The notes under the pieces are model-generated. The model ran no database searches. It was not told the DNA's origin and saw nothing but the letters and a program-made list of their open reading frames with translations. A DNA stretch of 64,000 nucleotides from an uncultured Cellvibrio sp. (GTDB taxonomy: Bacteria; Pseudomonadota; Gammaproteobacteria; Pseudomonadales; Cellvibrionaceae): the NCBI GenBank assembly GCA_946480695.1, contig CAMLKG010000014.1:50345-114344 (forward strand). Direction: 5' to 3'. Shown one piece after another: positions 17,327 through 25,573 of this stretch. Numbering within the stretch: position 1 is the stretch's first letter; every line of letters begins with the position of its first letter. The position numbers were made by a program, and so were the translations under genes.

Positions 17327-17596
17327 ATGAATGTTAAACCGGGTTTGTATCGCCATTACAAAGGCAATGATTATTTTGTGTTCCAGGTAGCGGTGCATAG
17401 TGAAACCGATGAACCCTACGTGGTTTACCGTTATTTATATGATGACTATGGATGGTCGGTTCGCCCGTTGGATTTATTTATGCAAACTGTCGAAGTCGCT
17501 GGCGAGACTATCCCCCGCTTTCGTTTCGTTCGCGCGCTTACCGCAACTGAACAACTGCATTATTTAACCGGTAATGGAAAAAATCGTGGGCAATAG
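17327..17596 (+). CDS. DUF1653 family protein
   Basis: Protein of 89 residues matching the DUF1653 pattern: GLYRHYKGNDYFV, a central VVYRYLYDDYGWSVRPLDLF and a final PRFRFV. Function is unknown; the fold is a small beta domain. It starts immediately after the CoA transferase stop and overlaps the beginning of tadA by 23 bases, so it is embedded in a tightly packed operon. Confidence 0.85.
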   Translation: MNVKPGLYRHYKGNDYFVFQVAVHSETDEPYVVYRYLYDDYGWSVRPLDLFMQTVEVAGETIPRFRFVRALTATEQLHYLTGNGKNRGQ

Positions 17597-18119
17597 CGAA
17601 CAGGAAAATCCCACAGCACCCATCGCGGATTTTTCTGCCGAGGATGCCCGCTGGATGGAATACGCACTTACCCTGGCCGCACAAGGTGAGGCTTTGGGGG
17701 AGGTGCCGGTAGGCGCTGTGATTGTGAAAGACGGCGTGATCCTCGGTGAAGGTTTTAACCAGCCGATTACCGGTTGTGACCCCAGCGCCCACGCGGAAAT
17801 TGTCGCCCTGCGCCAGGCCGCTGCCCGGGTCCGGAATTACCGTTTAATTGATTCCACGTTATATGTCACCCTGGAGCCTTGCACTATGTGCGTAGGGGCG
17901 TTAGTCCATGCGCGGATAGCACGCTTGGTATACGGCACTACCGAACCCAAGGCCGGGGCAGTCGTCAGCAAGTCAACGCTCCTGGATAGCGACTATCTTA
18001 ACCACCAGGTGAAATATTCAGGTGGCCTGTTGGCTGGGCGATGCCAGCATCAACTCAGTGATTTTTTTGCAAAACGTCGCGCGCAAAAGCGCCAGCACAA
18101 AACAATTGAAAATCCATAG
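17574..18119 (+). CDS. tadA: tRNA-specific adenosine deaminase
   Basis: TadA converts A34 to inosine in tRNA-Arg(ACG). The zinc site is visible as HAEIVALR and PCTMCVGA, with the catalytic glutamate in HAE. GEVPVGAVIV and RIARLVYGTTEPKAGA are further family blocks. The product is 181 residues, with a short N-terminal extension relative to E. coli TadA (167). The ATG lies inside the end of the DUF1653 gene. Confidence 0.95.
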   Translation: MEKIVGNSEQENPTAPIADFSAEDARWMEYALTLAAQGEALGEVPVGAVIVKDGVILGEGFNQPITGCDPSAHAEIVALRQAAARVRNYRLIDSTLYVTLEPCTMCVGALVHARIARLVYGTTEPKAGAVVSKSTLLDSDYLNHQVKYSGGLLAGRCQHQLSDFFAKRRAQKRQHKTIENP

Positions 18120-18503
18120 CGTTATAAGCATTAGCGTCGATAACACATTTCCCTCAGCAATTATCGGATAGATCCCAAAAGTCTTATCAGTGGAATTTTT
18201 TCTTTGTCGCCAGATTATCCTTTTGTGAATCAGTGCCGCTCGCAAAAGAAAATTTTTACCCTAACCTATGGAAAATTATTTTCAATGTGAGATAATTATT
18301 TACACAATAAAGAAAATAATTTACAAACCGGAAAATGCAAAGATTGGTCATGAAGAATAAATATTAATAGCCTTTTCCGTTTCGCCACCCAGTTTTAAGA
18401 ATGTCATTTACTCGATGTGAGCCATTGGCGGTTGACTGCCCGGTGCGTTTGCGCCTGATGTCAGCCTATTACAACAACGCAATCACAACGATAGGCGCAA
18501 CCG
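18120..18503. other. 384-bp AT-rich intergenic region after tadA
   Basis: No gene seen. It contains a perfect 11-bp inverted repeat, AAATTATTTTC (18273-18283) and GAAAATAATTT (18312-18322), enclosing a smaller TGTG...CACA symmetry. This could be an operator or a hairpin in the leader of the membrane-protein gene; no T-run marks it as a terminator. Confidence 0.4.
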
Positions 18504-19121
18504 ATGAAAACCCTGATTGTTTATGCCCATTTGCTGGCTGCCTGCATAGCCGTGGGCGTGCTTCTGATACAAGACCTGGCGTTGGCCAAAACCCGGGGTG
18601 GATGCCTGCCCGAGCTTGCCGCCAGGGAGTTGACCAGGGCGGCGGATATTGTGTTTATCGCATTGGTGGTGTTGTGGCTTTCCGGTTTATCCCTGGTGTT
18701 GATGGGTTACGTGGAAAATCCGCAACAGTATCTGATGAATGAAAAATTGTGGGCCAAGTTCACAGTGGTTTCGGTGCTTACCATCAATGGGATTGTGTTG
18801 CATTACTTCAGTTTTCCCCGCGTTATTTGCCCTCGCGGTTTGATAGGCCAACCGGCAATGGACCAGGTTTTGGTAACACTCACCGGGGCGGTTTCCTCCG
18901 TGTCCTGGTTGTTCGCCTGTTATTTGGGCATCGCTCGCCCATGGAATTACACCGTGGATTACAGCTATGTGATGTTCATTTATTCCGGCCTGTTGGTATG
19001 CGCATTCGTTGTGGCGGGGGAGGTATTGCGCAATATGCGTAAAACTCGCCCGCAAATGACAACCTTGTCAGAGCGGATTTCAGGGCAAGTGCCGGTAAAC
19101 GCATCGCGAAAGTTTGATTAA
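18504..19121 (+). CDS. integral membrane protein of unknown function
   Basis: Protein of 205 residues with about five or six hydrophobic helices (YAHLLAACIAVGVLLIQ; IVFIALVVLWLSGLSLVL; FTVVSVLTINGIVLHYF; LTGAVSSVSWLFACYLGI; YVMFIYSGLLVCAFVVAG) and a hydrophilic C-terminal tail. Histidines sit inside or at the ends of helices (H11, one after NGIVL), which might suggest haem or quinone contact, but I do not recognise the family. It lies alone ahead of the cellulose-binding redox genes, about 200 bases upstream of them. Confidence 0.6.
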   Translation: MKTLIVYAHLLAACIAVGVLLIQDLALAKTRGGCLPELAARELTRAADIVFIALVVLWLSGLSLVLMGYVENPQQYLMNEKLWAKFTVVSVLTINGIVLHYFSFPRVICPRGLIGQPAMDQVLVTLTGAVSSVSWLFACYLGIARPWNYTVDYSYVMFIYSGLLVCAFVVAGEVLRNMRKTRPQMTTLSERISGQVPVNASRKFD

Positions 19122-19290
19122 CGAATTTGCCGTTATCCACGGCATTGGTGGACCACCACGGCAGCGGCAACTGCTGTGAATGGATGTAGCTCCAGCTTCG
19201 ACTCGCTGTTTTGGTCGAATTGAAACAAAGCAATAACCATAACTAAACAGGTGTGCCAACAACACACTTCGCAATAAATCCGGTTAATCC

Positions 19291-19314
19291 AGCCGATGTG
19301 TGTCGGCTTTTCTT
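19291..19314 (+). terminator. leader hairpin before cbp2E-like gene
   Basis: AGCCGA (19291-19296), loop TGTGTG, TCGGCT (19303-19308), then TTTCTTC. The stem is short but U-rich downstream and it ends only two bases before the GAGGA ribosome site of the next gene. It may act as an attenuator or as a translation-blocking hairpin. Confidence 0.45.
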
Positions 19315-19327
19315 CGAGGATCGCACT

Positions 19328-20437
19328 ATGAGTAGCTTAAAAGCCTCAGCGAAGCACCCTCGCCCCGCGGGTGTGCTAAAACGCACCTTCTGCGCGCTTG
19401 GGTTTTCACTGGCTGTTTCCGCGGTTTCCATTAATACCCAGGCCGCGTGTGTCTATACGGTAACGGGGCAGTGGAGCAATGGTTTCACCGGCACCATCAA
19501 AATTACCAACGATACATCGGCGGCGGTTAGCGGTTGGAACCTCACTTGGCAGTATGCGGGCGATAACCGCATTTCCGGGAGCTATGATGTTTCGCTCACC
19601 GGCACCAATCCCTACACGGCAAAGAATGCTGGCTGGAACGGTAATATCCAGCCCAACCAGTCAGTGACCTTCGGGTTCCAGGGGAGTAAAGGTCCGGCAG
19701 CGGCCGAAGTTCCCGGGTTAATTGGTCCCCTGTGCGGTACTGCCGTTAGTTCAAGTTCCGTGGTGAATAGTTCTGCGGTGAGCAGTTCTGCGGTGAGCAG
19801 TTCGTCAGTGGCCAGCTCTTCCCGCTCCAGCAGTTCGATTGCCCTGGGCAGTTCATCGCGCTCAATCAGTTCGATTGCACCCGGCAGTAGCTCGGTTGCT
19901 TCTTCAATGGCAACAGTCGGCTGGACGCTGAATGCGGCGGATTCCTACCTCAATTTCGCCACCACTAAAAATACCCACAACCTGGAAGTGCATAACTTCA
20001 CCGGCATTAGTGGCGACATTAATAACGCGGGGGTAGCAACCCTCACCGTGGATTTGAACACCGTGAATACCGGGGTTGCCCTGCGCGACCAGCGTATGCG
20101 GGATTTGCTGTTTGAAACCGCAATCCACCCGACCGCGACTGTGACTGTTAATGTTCCCGCAACCCTGATTAGCGGCTTGGGCATCGGCCAGGTAACCCGC
20201 ACGGACATTACAGCCAGCCTGAGCCTGCATGGCCTCACCGCCACTATCGCCACCCGGGTTTCGGTGCAGAAACTGACCGCCTCCCGGGTGGTTGTGCAGA
20301 GCCTGCCGCCGGTATTGGTAAAAGCCGAAACCTACAACCTTGCCGCTGGCGTTGAAGCCCTGCGTGCGGCTGTGGGAATTGCTTCGATTAATGCCTCTGT
20401 CCCCGTGGACTTTGCGCTCGTCTATGACGCCCGTTAA
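19328..20437 (+). CDS. cbp2E: exported CBM2-YceI cellulose-binding protein (Cbp2E-like)
   Basis: Secreted protein of about 369 residues. A signal peptide (residues 1-39) precedes a family 2 carbohydrate-binding module (about 41-136) with N- and C-terminal cysteines and exposed tryptophans (GQWSNGF, GWNLTW, AGWNG). A Ser-rich linker (137-195) leads to a YceI-type lipid/isoprenoid-binding domain (198-369; GDINNAGVATLTVDLNTVNTG, RDQRMRDLLFE). The same architecture is known for Cbp2E of Cellvibrio japonicus, where it and Cbp2D are reported to matter for growth on cellulose, probably by passing electrons to lytic polysaccharide monooxygenases. The start is set by GAGGA 7 bases before ATG. Confidence 0.85.
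   Translation: MSSLKASAKHPRPAGVLKRTFCALGFSLAVSAVSINTQAACVYTVTGQWSNGFTGTIKITNDTSAAVSGWNLTWQYAGDNRISGSYDVSLTGTNPYTAKNAGWNGNIQPNQSVTFGFQGSKGPAAAEVPGLIGPLCGTAVSSSSVVNSSAVSSSAVSSSSVASSSRSSSSIALGSSSRSISSIAPGSSSVASSMATVGWTLNAADSYLNFATTKNTHNLEVHNFTGISGDINNAGVATLTVDLNTVNTGVALRDQRMRDLLFETAIHPTATVTVNVPATLISGLGIGQVTRTDITASLSLHGLTATIATRVSVQKLTASRVVVQSLPPVLVKAETYNLAAGVEALRAAVGIASINASVPVDFALVYDAR
19769..19798 (+). repeat. 15-bp tandem repeat in Ser-linker coding DNA
   Basis: Two perfect copies of AGTTCTGCGGTGAGC encode repeated Ser-Ala-Val-Ser units of the linker. A second, looser repeat around CAGTTCGATTGC occurs at about 19834 and 19868. Such repeats allow linker length to vary by slippage. Confidence 0.8.
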
Positions 20438-20463
20438 CCGGATGGAGCAGAGAGAGAACTATC

Positions 20464-23400
20464 ATGAAAAAATTATTGAAACTGTCGATATTTTCCAGCG
20501 GGATTGCCTTGGGCCTGGTGGTTTCCAATGTTGCGATTGCCCAGGGCGCGTGCAGCGTCGCCCTGCAAACTGAAAACAATTGGGGATCAGGCGCCCAATA
20601 CAAACTGACGCTGACCAATACCGGCGCGGCCAAAACGGCTTGGGAGTTGTGTTGGAACTTTGCCGGTGGTGAAACCCTGTCCAGCCTGTGGGAGGGCACT
20701 TATGCCCAAACCGGCACCAAAGTATGTGTGAAAAATGTGGGATATAACGGCAACCTGCCAGCGAACGGCAGCGTATCGTTCGGCTATATCGCCACTAACC
20801 CCGGTACGGCGCCACTGGATTACACATTAAACGGGGTTGCCTGCGGCGGCTCGACTGGCAGCAGTAGTAGCCTGGCCAGCAGCCTCGGCAGTGCCAGCTC
20901 ATCCAGTGTGGTTTCCGGTACGGCGGCGCGCTGGTTATTGGATGCGCCTGCATCCAGCTTTTATTTTGTTTCCGTGAAGAAAAGCACCGCCGGAACCGAG
21001 ACCCCGGAAAACTTTACCTTTAACCAGCTAAGGGGCACGGTATCCGCCACTGGCCAGGCAACCCTGACCATTCCGCTGGCGGGTATCAGTACCAACAACA
21101 GTATTCGCGACCCGCGGATGCAGAATTTGTTGTTCGAATCGGCCTACCTGCCGGATCTGCATTTCACTACCCAGCTCGATCTGGCAGCGCTGGACGCCCA
21201 GGCCACAGGGAGCATTAACGTGCAAAGTGTGACCGGGAACCTGGTACTGCATGGGGTAATTAAACCGGTGGTGTTTGATGCGGTAATAATGAAGCATGCG
21301 AACAACAGCATCAGCGTTTCGCCGCGTAGACCCATTGTTATCAATTCGGCGGACTTTGACCTTAACGCTGGTGTGGAAGCCCTGCGCGCAATTGCCGGGC
21401 TAGGCACCATCGGTGAAAAGGTGCCGGTTTATTTCAAAGTCTTCCTGAATCGGGATAACCCAGGCAACCTCCCGGCCATCAACCTGGCCAGTGCGCCCGT
21501 TGCCCCGACCAGCCTCGCAGGTACCGGCCTCAGTGCCGGCGCCAGCCTGAATTGGGCGGACGTGAGTAACAACGAAACCGGCTTCCTGGTGCGCCGTAAA
21601 GGGGCCGATGGGCGCTGGGCAACAGTGGGCAACCTAAGCGCAAATACTGTGAGTTACCTGGACGCGCTGACGGCTTCCGGCATTTATGAATATAAAGTGA
21701 TCAGCTATGCCGACAGCATTCCGTCCGCAGCAACTGCGCCGTTGCTACTCATCTATAACAACGATTCCGATTCCAGCGCTTCCGCCAGTTCTGTGGTAGC
21801 AACATCTTCGTCCGCCACCTCAACCAGCTCATCGGCAGGTAGCCGCAGTTCCGGTAGTTCCAGCAGTGCAGGTGTGCTGGTGGGGGATGTGGCGCGTGGT
21901 ACCAGCCTGTGGCAGCAGCGTTGTTACGCTTGCCATGGCGATACCGAGAAATTTACTGATGGTACTTTTGCAATCCCGGTTAACCCGAATCGCGCCTATT
22001 ACTACCAGGTTAAGGGTGAGCAACTGAGCCTGCGCGACTATATTGCCAGGTACATGCCGCAAGGCGATGCCGGTTCCCTGAGCGCACAAAACGCGGCGGA
22101 CCTGGAAGCGTTTTTGTTCACCAAACGCGCGCCTTCCGATGGCAAACCGGATAACGACAGCGCGTCCTTCGCGTGCCCGGCCACAGCCACCGCACCCGGC
22201 CATCGCACCCTGCGTTTGCTCACCCGTGCCGAATACCAGCGTTCGGTGCGCGACCTGGTGAATTACCAGGAAGAGGTGATTTCGCGCTTGCCGGACGATG
22301 CCATTTCCGGTGCGTTCCTCAACAATAACCAATTGTTACTCGATACTGCGCGCTACTCCGCTTATCTTTCCACCGCGGAGCGCATCGCCGATTCGGTTGC
22401 CACCCGCTGGGGCGGGGTGCTGGCCTGTACACCCGGTACAGCCGGTTGCGCTGACAAACTGGTCAATGACCTGGCGCCACGTATTTTCCGTCGCCCCTTA
22501 AGCACGACTGAAAAGGCGGATTACCTGGCGCTGGCAAAAGGCACCGCCGCCGGTCGTACCGAAGCCGAAGGTATGAAGGTAGCCCTGGTGGCGATGTTGT
22601 CTTCGCCCCAGTTCCTGTACCGCTCCGAGTTGGGTGAGTTGTCGGGCGGCAATATCTACAAGCTGACCGGTTACGAGATCGCAACTTACCTCAGCTACAC
22701 CTACACCGGCACAACTCCGGGCGCGGATTTGCTGGCGGCGGCAGGCCGGGGTGATTTGGATACCCTTACCGGTATTCGCACCCAGGCGGCAGCCTTGATG
22801 AACTCTGCCAATACCAGGGTGTTAATGGGAGATTTCATCAACCGCTGGTTGGGTACCGAAAAGCTGGCTACCCAGAACAAAGTCGGCATTGCCAATTTCG
22901 CTACCCTGGCGGGGGATATGCAGTTGGAGCTGGGTAAAAACTTTGCGTCCGCAATGCTGGAATCAACCTCCACCTTTGCGACCGTTTATACCCCCGGCTT
23001 CACCCACGTAAACCAGCGATTGGCCAGCCATTACGGTTTGGCATTCAGCAATAGCGGGGCAGATGCCGACGGCTTCGTGCGCAGTGCCACGGCGGATCGC
23101 GGCGGCATCCTCACCTCGGGTGCGTTCATGTCCCGCTATGCGCGCGACAACGATTCCAACCTGATCACCCGTGCGGTAGCGGTACGTCGCAAGTTAATGT
23201 GCCAGGACATTCCCGAGCCACCCGCCGGGGTCTCACTGGACCGCGAAGCCCTGGCCAAGAAACACGCGGCTTTCTTCGCCGATCCAAAAACGACCGAACG
23301 CATGATTGCCGACAAGATCACCGAGCCGACGACCTGTTCCAATTGCCACCTGGAGATCATCAATCCCCTGGGCGGCGGTATGGAGAATTTCGATGCCGTT

Positions 23401-23826
23401 GGCCGGGTGCGCACTACCGACTTAAGGGGCAATGCCATCGATGCATCGGCGGTATTCTTCTCGCCATACCAGAAGCTGCAATTCACCAACGATCCGGACC
23501 GCGTCATTTACCAACCGGAAATCACCTTCAACGGTGCCAGGGACCTGGCGCGCCTGATGGTTGAGCAAGCGGATGTGTCCAAACAAGCCAGGACCTGCCT
23601 GGCAACCCAGTTTGTCAGCTTCAGCAGCGGGGTGAACTCCCTGTTCCTTATCGATAAGGACAAGACCCGCGATGTGCCATTCACCATGTCGGATGCCGAG
23701 AAAACAGCCTATCGCTGCAATATCGAAAAGCTGGCCAATGTGCTGGGTACCAGTGGCCCGCGCGCCATGTTGCAGGAAATCCCTGCGCTGGATTCAGTGA
23801 TTTACCGGCAGGAGTGGGTGCGCTAG
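20464..23826 (+). CDS. cbp2D: CBM2-YceI-FN3-cytochrome c multidomain protein (Cbp2D-like)
   Basis: Exported protein of 1120 residues. In order: signal peptide (1-28); CBM2 (about 30-130, GVACGG end); Ser linker; YceI domain (157-330); FN3-like domain (345-432, SLNWADVSNNETGFLVRRK); Ser linker (436-472); cytochrome c domain with haem motif CYACH at 487-491 and candidate axial Met in ARYMPQG; then a chain of planctomycete-type domains DUF1587, DUF1595, DUF1592, DUF1588 and DUF1585 (570-1110), which includes a second CSNCH haem motif at 958-962. It resembles Cbp2D of C. japonicus. Cellulose binding plus two haems and a possible quinone-type pocket fit an extracellular electron carrier. It is 26 bases after cbp2E. 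Confidence 0.87.
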   Translation: MKKLLKLSIFSSGIALGLVVSNVAIAQGACSVALQTENNWGSGAQYKLTLTNTGAAKTAWELCWNFAGGETLSSLWEGTYAQTGTKVCVKNVGYNGNLPANGSVSFGYIATNPGTAPLDYTLNGVACGGSTGSSSSLASSLGSASSSSVVSGTAARWLLDAPASSFYFVSVKKSTAGTETPENFTFNQLRGTVSATGQATLTIPLAGISTNNSIRDPRMQNLLFESAYLPDLHFTTQLDLAALDAQATGSINVQSVTGNLVLHGVIKPVVFDAVIMKHANNSISVSPRRPIVINSADFDLNAGVEALRAIAGLGTIGEKVPVYFKVFLNRDNPGNLPAINLASAPVAPTSLAGTGLSAGASLNWADVSNNETGFLVRRKGADGRWATVGNLSANTVSYLDALTASGIYEYKVISYADSIPSAATAPLLLIYNNDSDSSASASSVVATSSSATSTSSSAGSRSSGSSSSAGVLVGDVARGTSLWQQRCYACHGDTEKFTDGTFAIPVNPNRAYYYQVKGEQLSLRDYIARYMPQGDAGSLSAQNAADLEAFLFTKRAPSDGKPDNDSASFACPATATAPGHRTLRLLTRAEYQRSVRDLVNYQEEVISRLPDDAISGAFLNNNQLLLDTARYSAYLSTAERIADSVATRWGGVLACTPGTAGCADKLVNDLAPRIFRRPLSTTEKADYLALAKGTAAGRTEAEGMKVALVAMLSSPQFLYRSELGELSGGNIYKLTGYEIATYLSYTYTGTTPGADLLAAAGRGDLDTLTGIRTQAAALMNSANTRVLMGDFINRWLGTEKLATQNKVGIANFATLAGDMQLELGKNFASAMLESTSTFATVYTPGFTHVNQRLASHYGLAFSNSGADADGFVRSATADRGGILTSGAFMSRYARDNDSNLITRAVAVRRKLMCQDIPEPPAGVSLDREALAKKHAAFFADPKTTERMIADKITEPTTCSNCHLEIINPLGGGMENFDAVGRVRTTDLRGNAIDASAVFFSPYQKLQFTNDPDRVIYQPEITFNGARDLARLMVEQADVSKQARTCLATQFVSFSSGVNSLFLIDKDKTRDVPFTMSDAEKTAYRCNIEKLANVLGTSGPRAMLQEIPALDSVIYRQEWVR

Positions 23827-23866
23827 GGCGCGCCCATTCTCCCTGTTAACGAATTGGAGTCAAAAA

Positions 23867-25114
23867 ATGAGCTATAGAGATTGCTTCGATAAAGAACGCC
23901 GGGACTTCCTGCGCGTGGTCAAACGTTCCGGTATTGCCCTGGGCGCGATCCAGGCTTCGAGTATGCTTGCCGGGGTAATGCTGGCGCGGGTAGCGGAAGC
24001 GCAAACGGCCGGTCCGACCAGGTCTTGCACGGTGTTTATGCCGGGCGGGTGTACCCCCGCCAGGTTTTTCCCCTCCGGCGGTACCTTGCCGATCCAGTCA
24101 GCCCCCTTGCAAAGCCATTTTGCGGCGGGTCGCATCGCGCTGTTAAAAAACGCCACCATGATGAACGGCGGCCACGGGGTCATGTTCAACCGTTTCAATG
24201 ACCCCAACCCCTGGGGTAAGCAAAGTTTCGACGTGAACTTGGGGAAAATCCTCAGTGCCAACTCCAATGCGCCGGTTAAATGGTTAAACCTGGGGACTAC
24301 GCCGGTTTCCGAGCTATCGCGCGATACCGCCGGTATTCCCACGATTACCAGCCCGCAAGCGGCATTGGATGTCTTGTTCGCGGGCGGCGGTGGGGGCAGC
24401 GGTGGCGCGGTTGCTCCGCGTAAATCCGTGGTGGATGTTCATTACAAAGCGGTCAATGAATTAAAAACCCGGCTGGGCCAGCACGAAAAAGAAAAGCTGG
24501 ACAGTCACTTCAGTGCTATCCGGGATATTGAAAGCGCGATTACCTCAACCAATCCGGGTGGCAACTGCACGCCGATTACCAACACGTCGGCGGCAGGGTT
24601 TGACGCGACCTCCAAATTAATGACCGATATAGCGGTATTGGCCCTGGGCTGTAACCTCTCGTCTTCTGTGTCCCTCGCGTTTGGTACGGATGAGCATACC
24701 CATGTTCTGGACGGTGCGATGATCAGGGACACCAGCGGCACCCATCGGCCCCGCCCATCGCACGACTCGCACCACAACCAGGGTAACCCGAACTACGCGG
24801 GTTACTACGATCAGGATGTGGCCTATTACATGTCGCTTACCCAGCAGTTACTGGACAAGTTGCAAGCGCAAGGGCTGCTGGCATCCACAGTGGTCACCCA
24901 GGTTTCCGACATGGGTAATGTTGATGCGCATACCGGCCAGAACACGCCCATGCTGGTGGCGGGTGGGAATGTTCGCGGTGGGGTGATTGATGTGGGTGGT
25001 TTAAGCCAGGTCAACCTGTTCCAGACTGTCGGCTTACACCTGAAAGCGAATCAGGGCACCAATGGCAGTTTGTTCAGGAATTGGAGCGGCACGACCATTT
25101 CCGGTCTTTTTTGA
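23867..25114 (+). CDS. DUF1552 protein, Tat-type export signal
   Basis: Protein of 415 residues with an N-terminal ERRDFLRVVKRSG segment and following hydrophobic stretch typical of twin-arginine export, suggesting folding in the cytoplasm, perhaps with a cofactor. The body matches DUF1552, which in planctomycetes and myxobacteria commonly lies beside DUF1592-type cytochrome genes, as here with the preceding gene 40 bases upstream. Histidine-rich blocks (DEHTHVL, RPSHDSHHNQGN, VDAHTGQNTP) could bind metal. No function is established; the context suggests it is a partner of the Cbp2D-like protein in cellulose-linked redox chemistry. Confidence 0.82.
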   Translation: MSYRDCFDKERRDFLRVVKRSGIALGAIQASSMLAGVMLARVAEAQTAGPTRSCTVFMPGGCTPARFFPSGGTLPIQSAPLQSHFAAGRIALLKNATMMNGGHGVMFNRFNDPNPWGKQSFDVNLGKILSANSNAPVKWLNLGTTPVSELSRDTAGIPTITSPQAALDVLFAGGGGGSGGAVAPRKSVVDVHYKAVNELKTRLGQHEKEKLDSHFSAIRDIESAITSTNPGGNCTPITNTSAAGFDATSKLMTDIAVLALGCNLSSSVSLAFGTDEHTHVLDGAMIRDTSGTHRPRPSHDSHHNQGNPNYAGYYDQDVAYYMSLTQQLLDKLQAQGLLASTVVTQVSDMGNVDAHTGQNTPMLVAGGNVRGGVIDVGGLSQVNLFQTVGLHLKANQGTNGSLFRNWSGTTISGLF

Positions 25115-25258
25115 TGGTTATTGCTGGCAACCGTCAAACCCGGGCGCCATGCTGGAAACAGGGAGGTTTCATTTGCGCGGTGCGCTGTGCGGAACGCCAG
25201 GTGTCCGCTTTTTTATAGCAGGTAAGGTGCATCGAATGCGGGATATTATCTTGGCCCA

Positions 25259-25475
25259 TAAATGAGTAGGGGCCGCATAAGCGGCCCCATACAGAATCTG
25301 TCCTTAGGTCGAAGTAGTCAATCTGTGACGATTTTCCTTTCGTATCCCTGACCGCCTTGCTCCTGCGCTAGTGCAATCCTTTGATGCCTCCAGAGGCATC
25401 GCTTCCTTGAAAGGTGGGCGCATCCATTGACCTTTCCTGGCCGGCGCACATCATTGTCTACTTCCTTGATGGTTC
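25259..25475 (-). ncRNA. candidate CsrB/RsmZ-type CsrA-binding small RNA
   Basis: No protein frame fits this gap, but read on the minus strand it carries eleven GGA triplets in about 215 bases (complement positions starting 25301, 25335, 25345, 25361, 25377, 25389, 25404, 25423, 25435, 25463, 25474), many as AAGGA or CAGGA, the CsrA/RsmA recognition core. Some fall in predicted loops: GATGCC/GGCATC enclosing TCTGGA, ACGA/TCGT enclosing AAGGAAAA, CATC/GATG enclosing AAGGAAG. The RNA would end at the strong hairpin GGGGCCGC-TTAT-GCGGCCCC (25288-25269), whose U-tail is poor. A GATAAT hexamer (25483-25478) and a GacA/UvrY-like box lie upstream. The 5' end is an estimate. Confidence 0.6.
25269..25288 (-). 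terminator. GC-rich hairpin ending the candidate sRNA
   Basis: Perfect 8-bp stem GGGGCCGC/GCGGCCCC with a 4-base loop. On the minus strand the tail is TACTCATTTATGG, only partly U-rich; on the plus strand there is no U-run, so it is a poor terminator for the DUF1552 operon. Assignment to the sRNA is an inference. Confidence 0.45.
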
Positions 25476-25527
25476 CCATTATCCGGATAAGGCCCTTTCC
25501 CCACTAGTCGCAAAATTCGCTAAGTTT

Positions 25528-25545
25528 TGTAGGAAATTGACTACA
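25528..25545 (-). promoter_or_regulatory. GacA/UvrY-like box upstream of candidate sRNA
   Basis: On the minus strand the 18 bases read TGTAGT, six bases, CCTACA, against the published GacA consensus TGTAAG-N6-CTTACA. The symmetry extends one more base each side (TTGTAG...CTACAA, 25527-25546). It lies just past the ppnN stop and roughly 60 bases before the proposed sRNA start. Confidence 0.55.
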
Positions 25546-25573
25546 ACCTATAACTGGAAAATCAGTTTATGGT

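Noticed and set aside
18285..18306. CRP site TGTGA...ACACA
   Set aside because: The half-sites are too far apart for the TGTGA-N6-TCACA layout.
25062..25265. 67-codon plus-strand frame at the end of the DUF1552 gene
   Set aside because: Mostly overlaps the DUF1552 frame, has no ribosome site or family features, and ends at the hairpin of the candidate sRNA.
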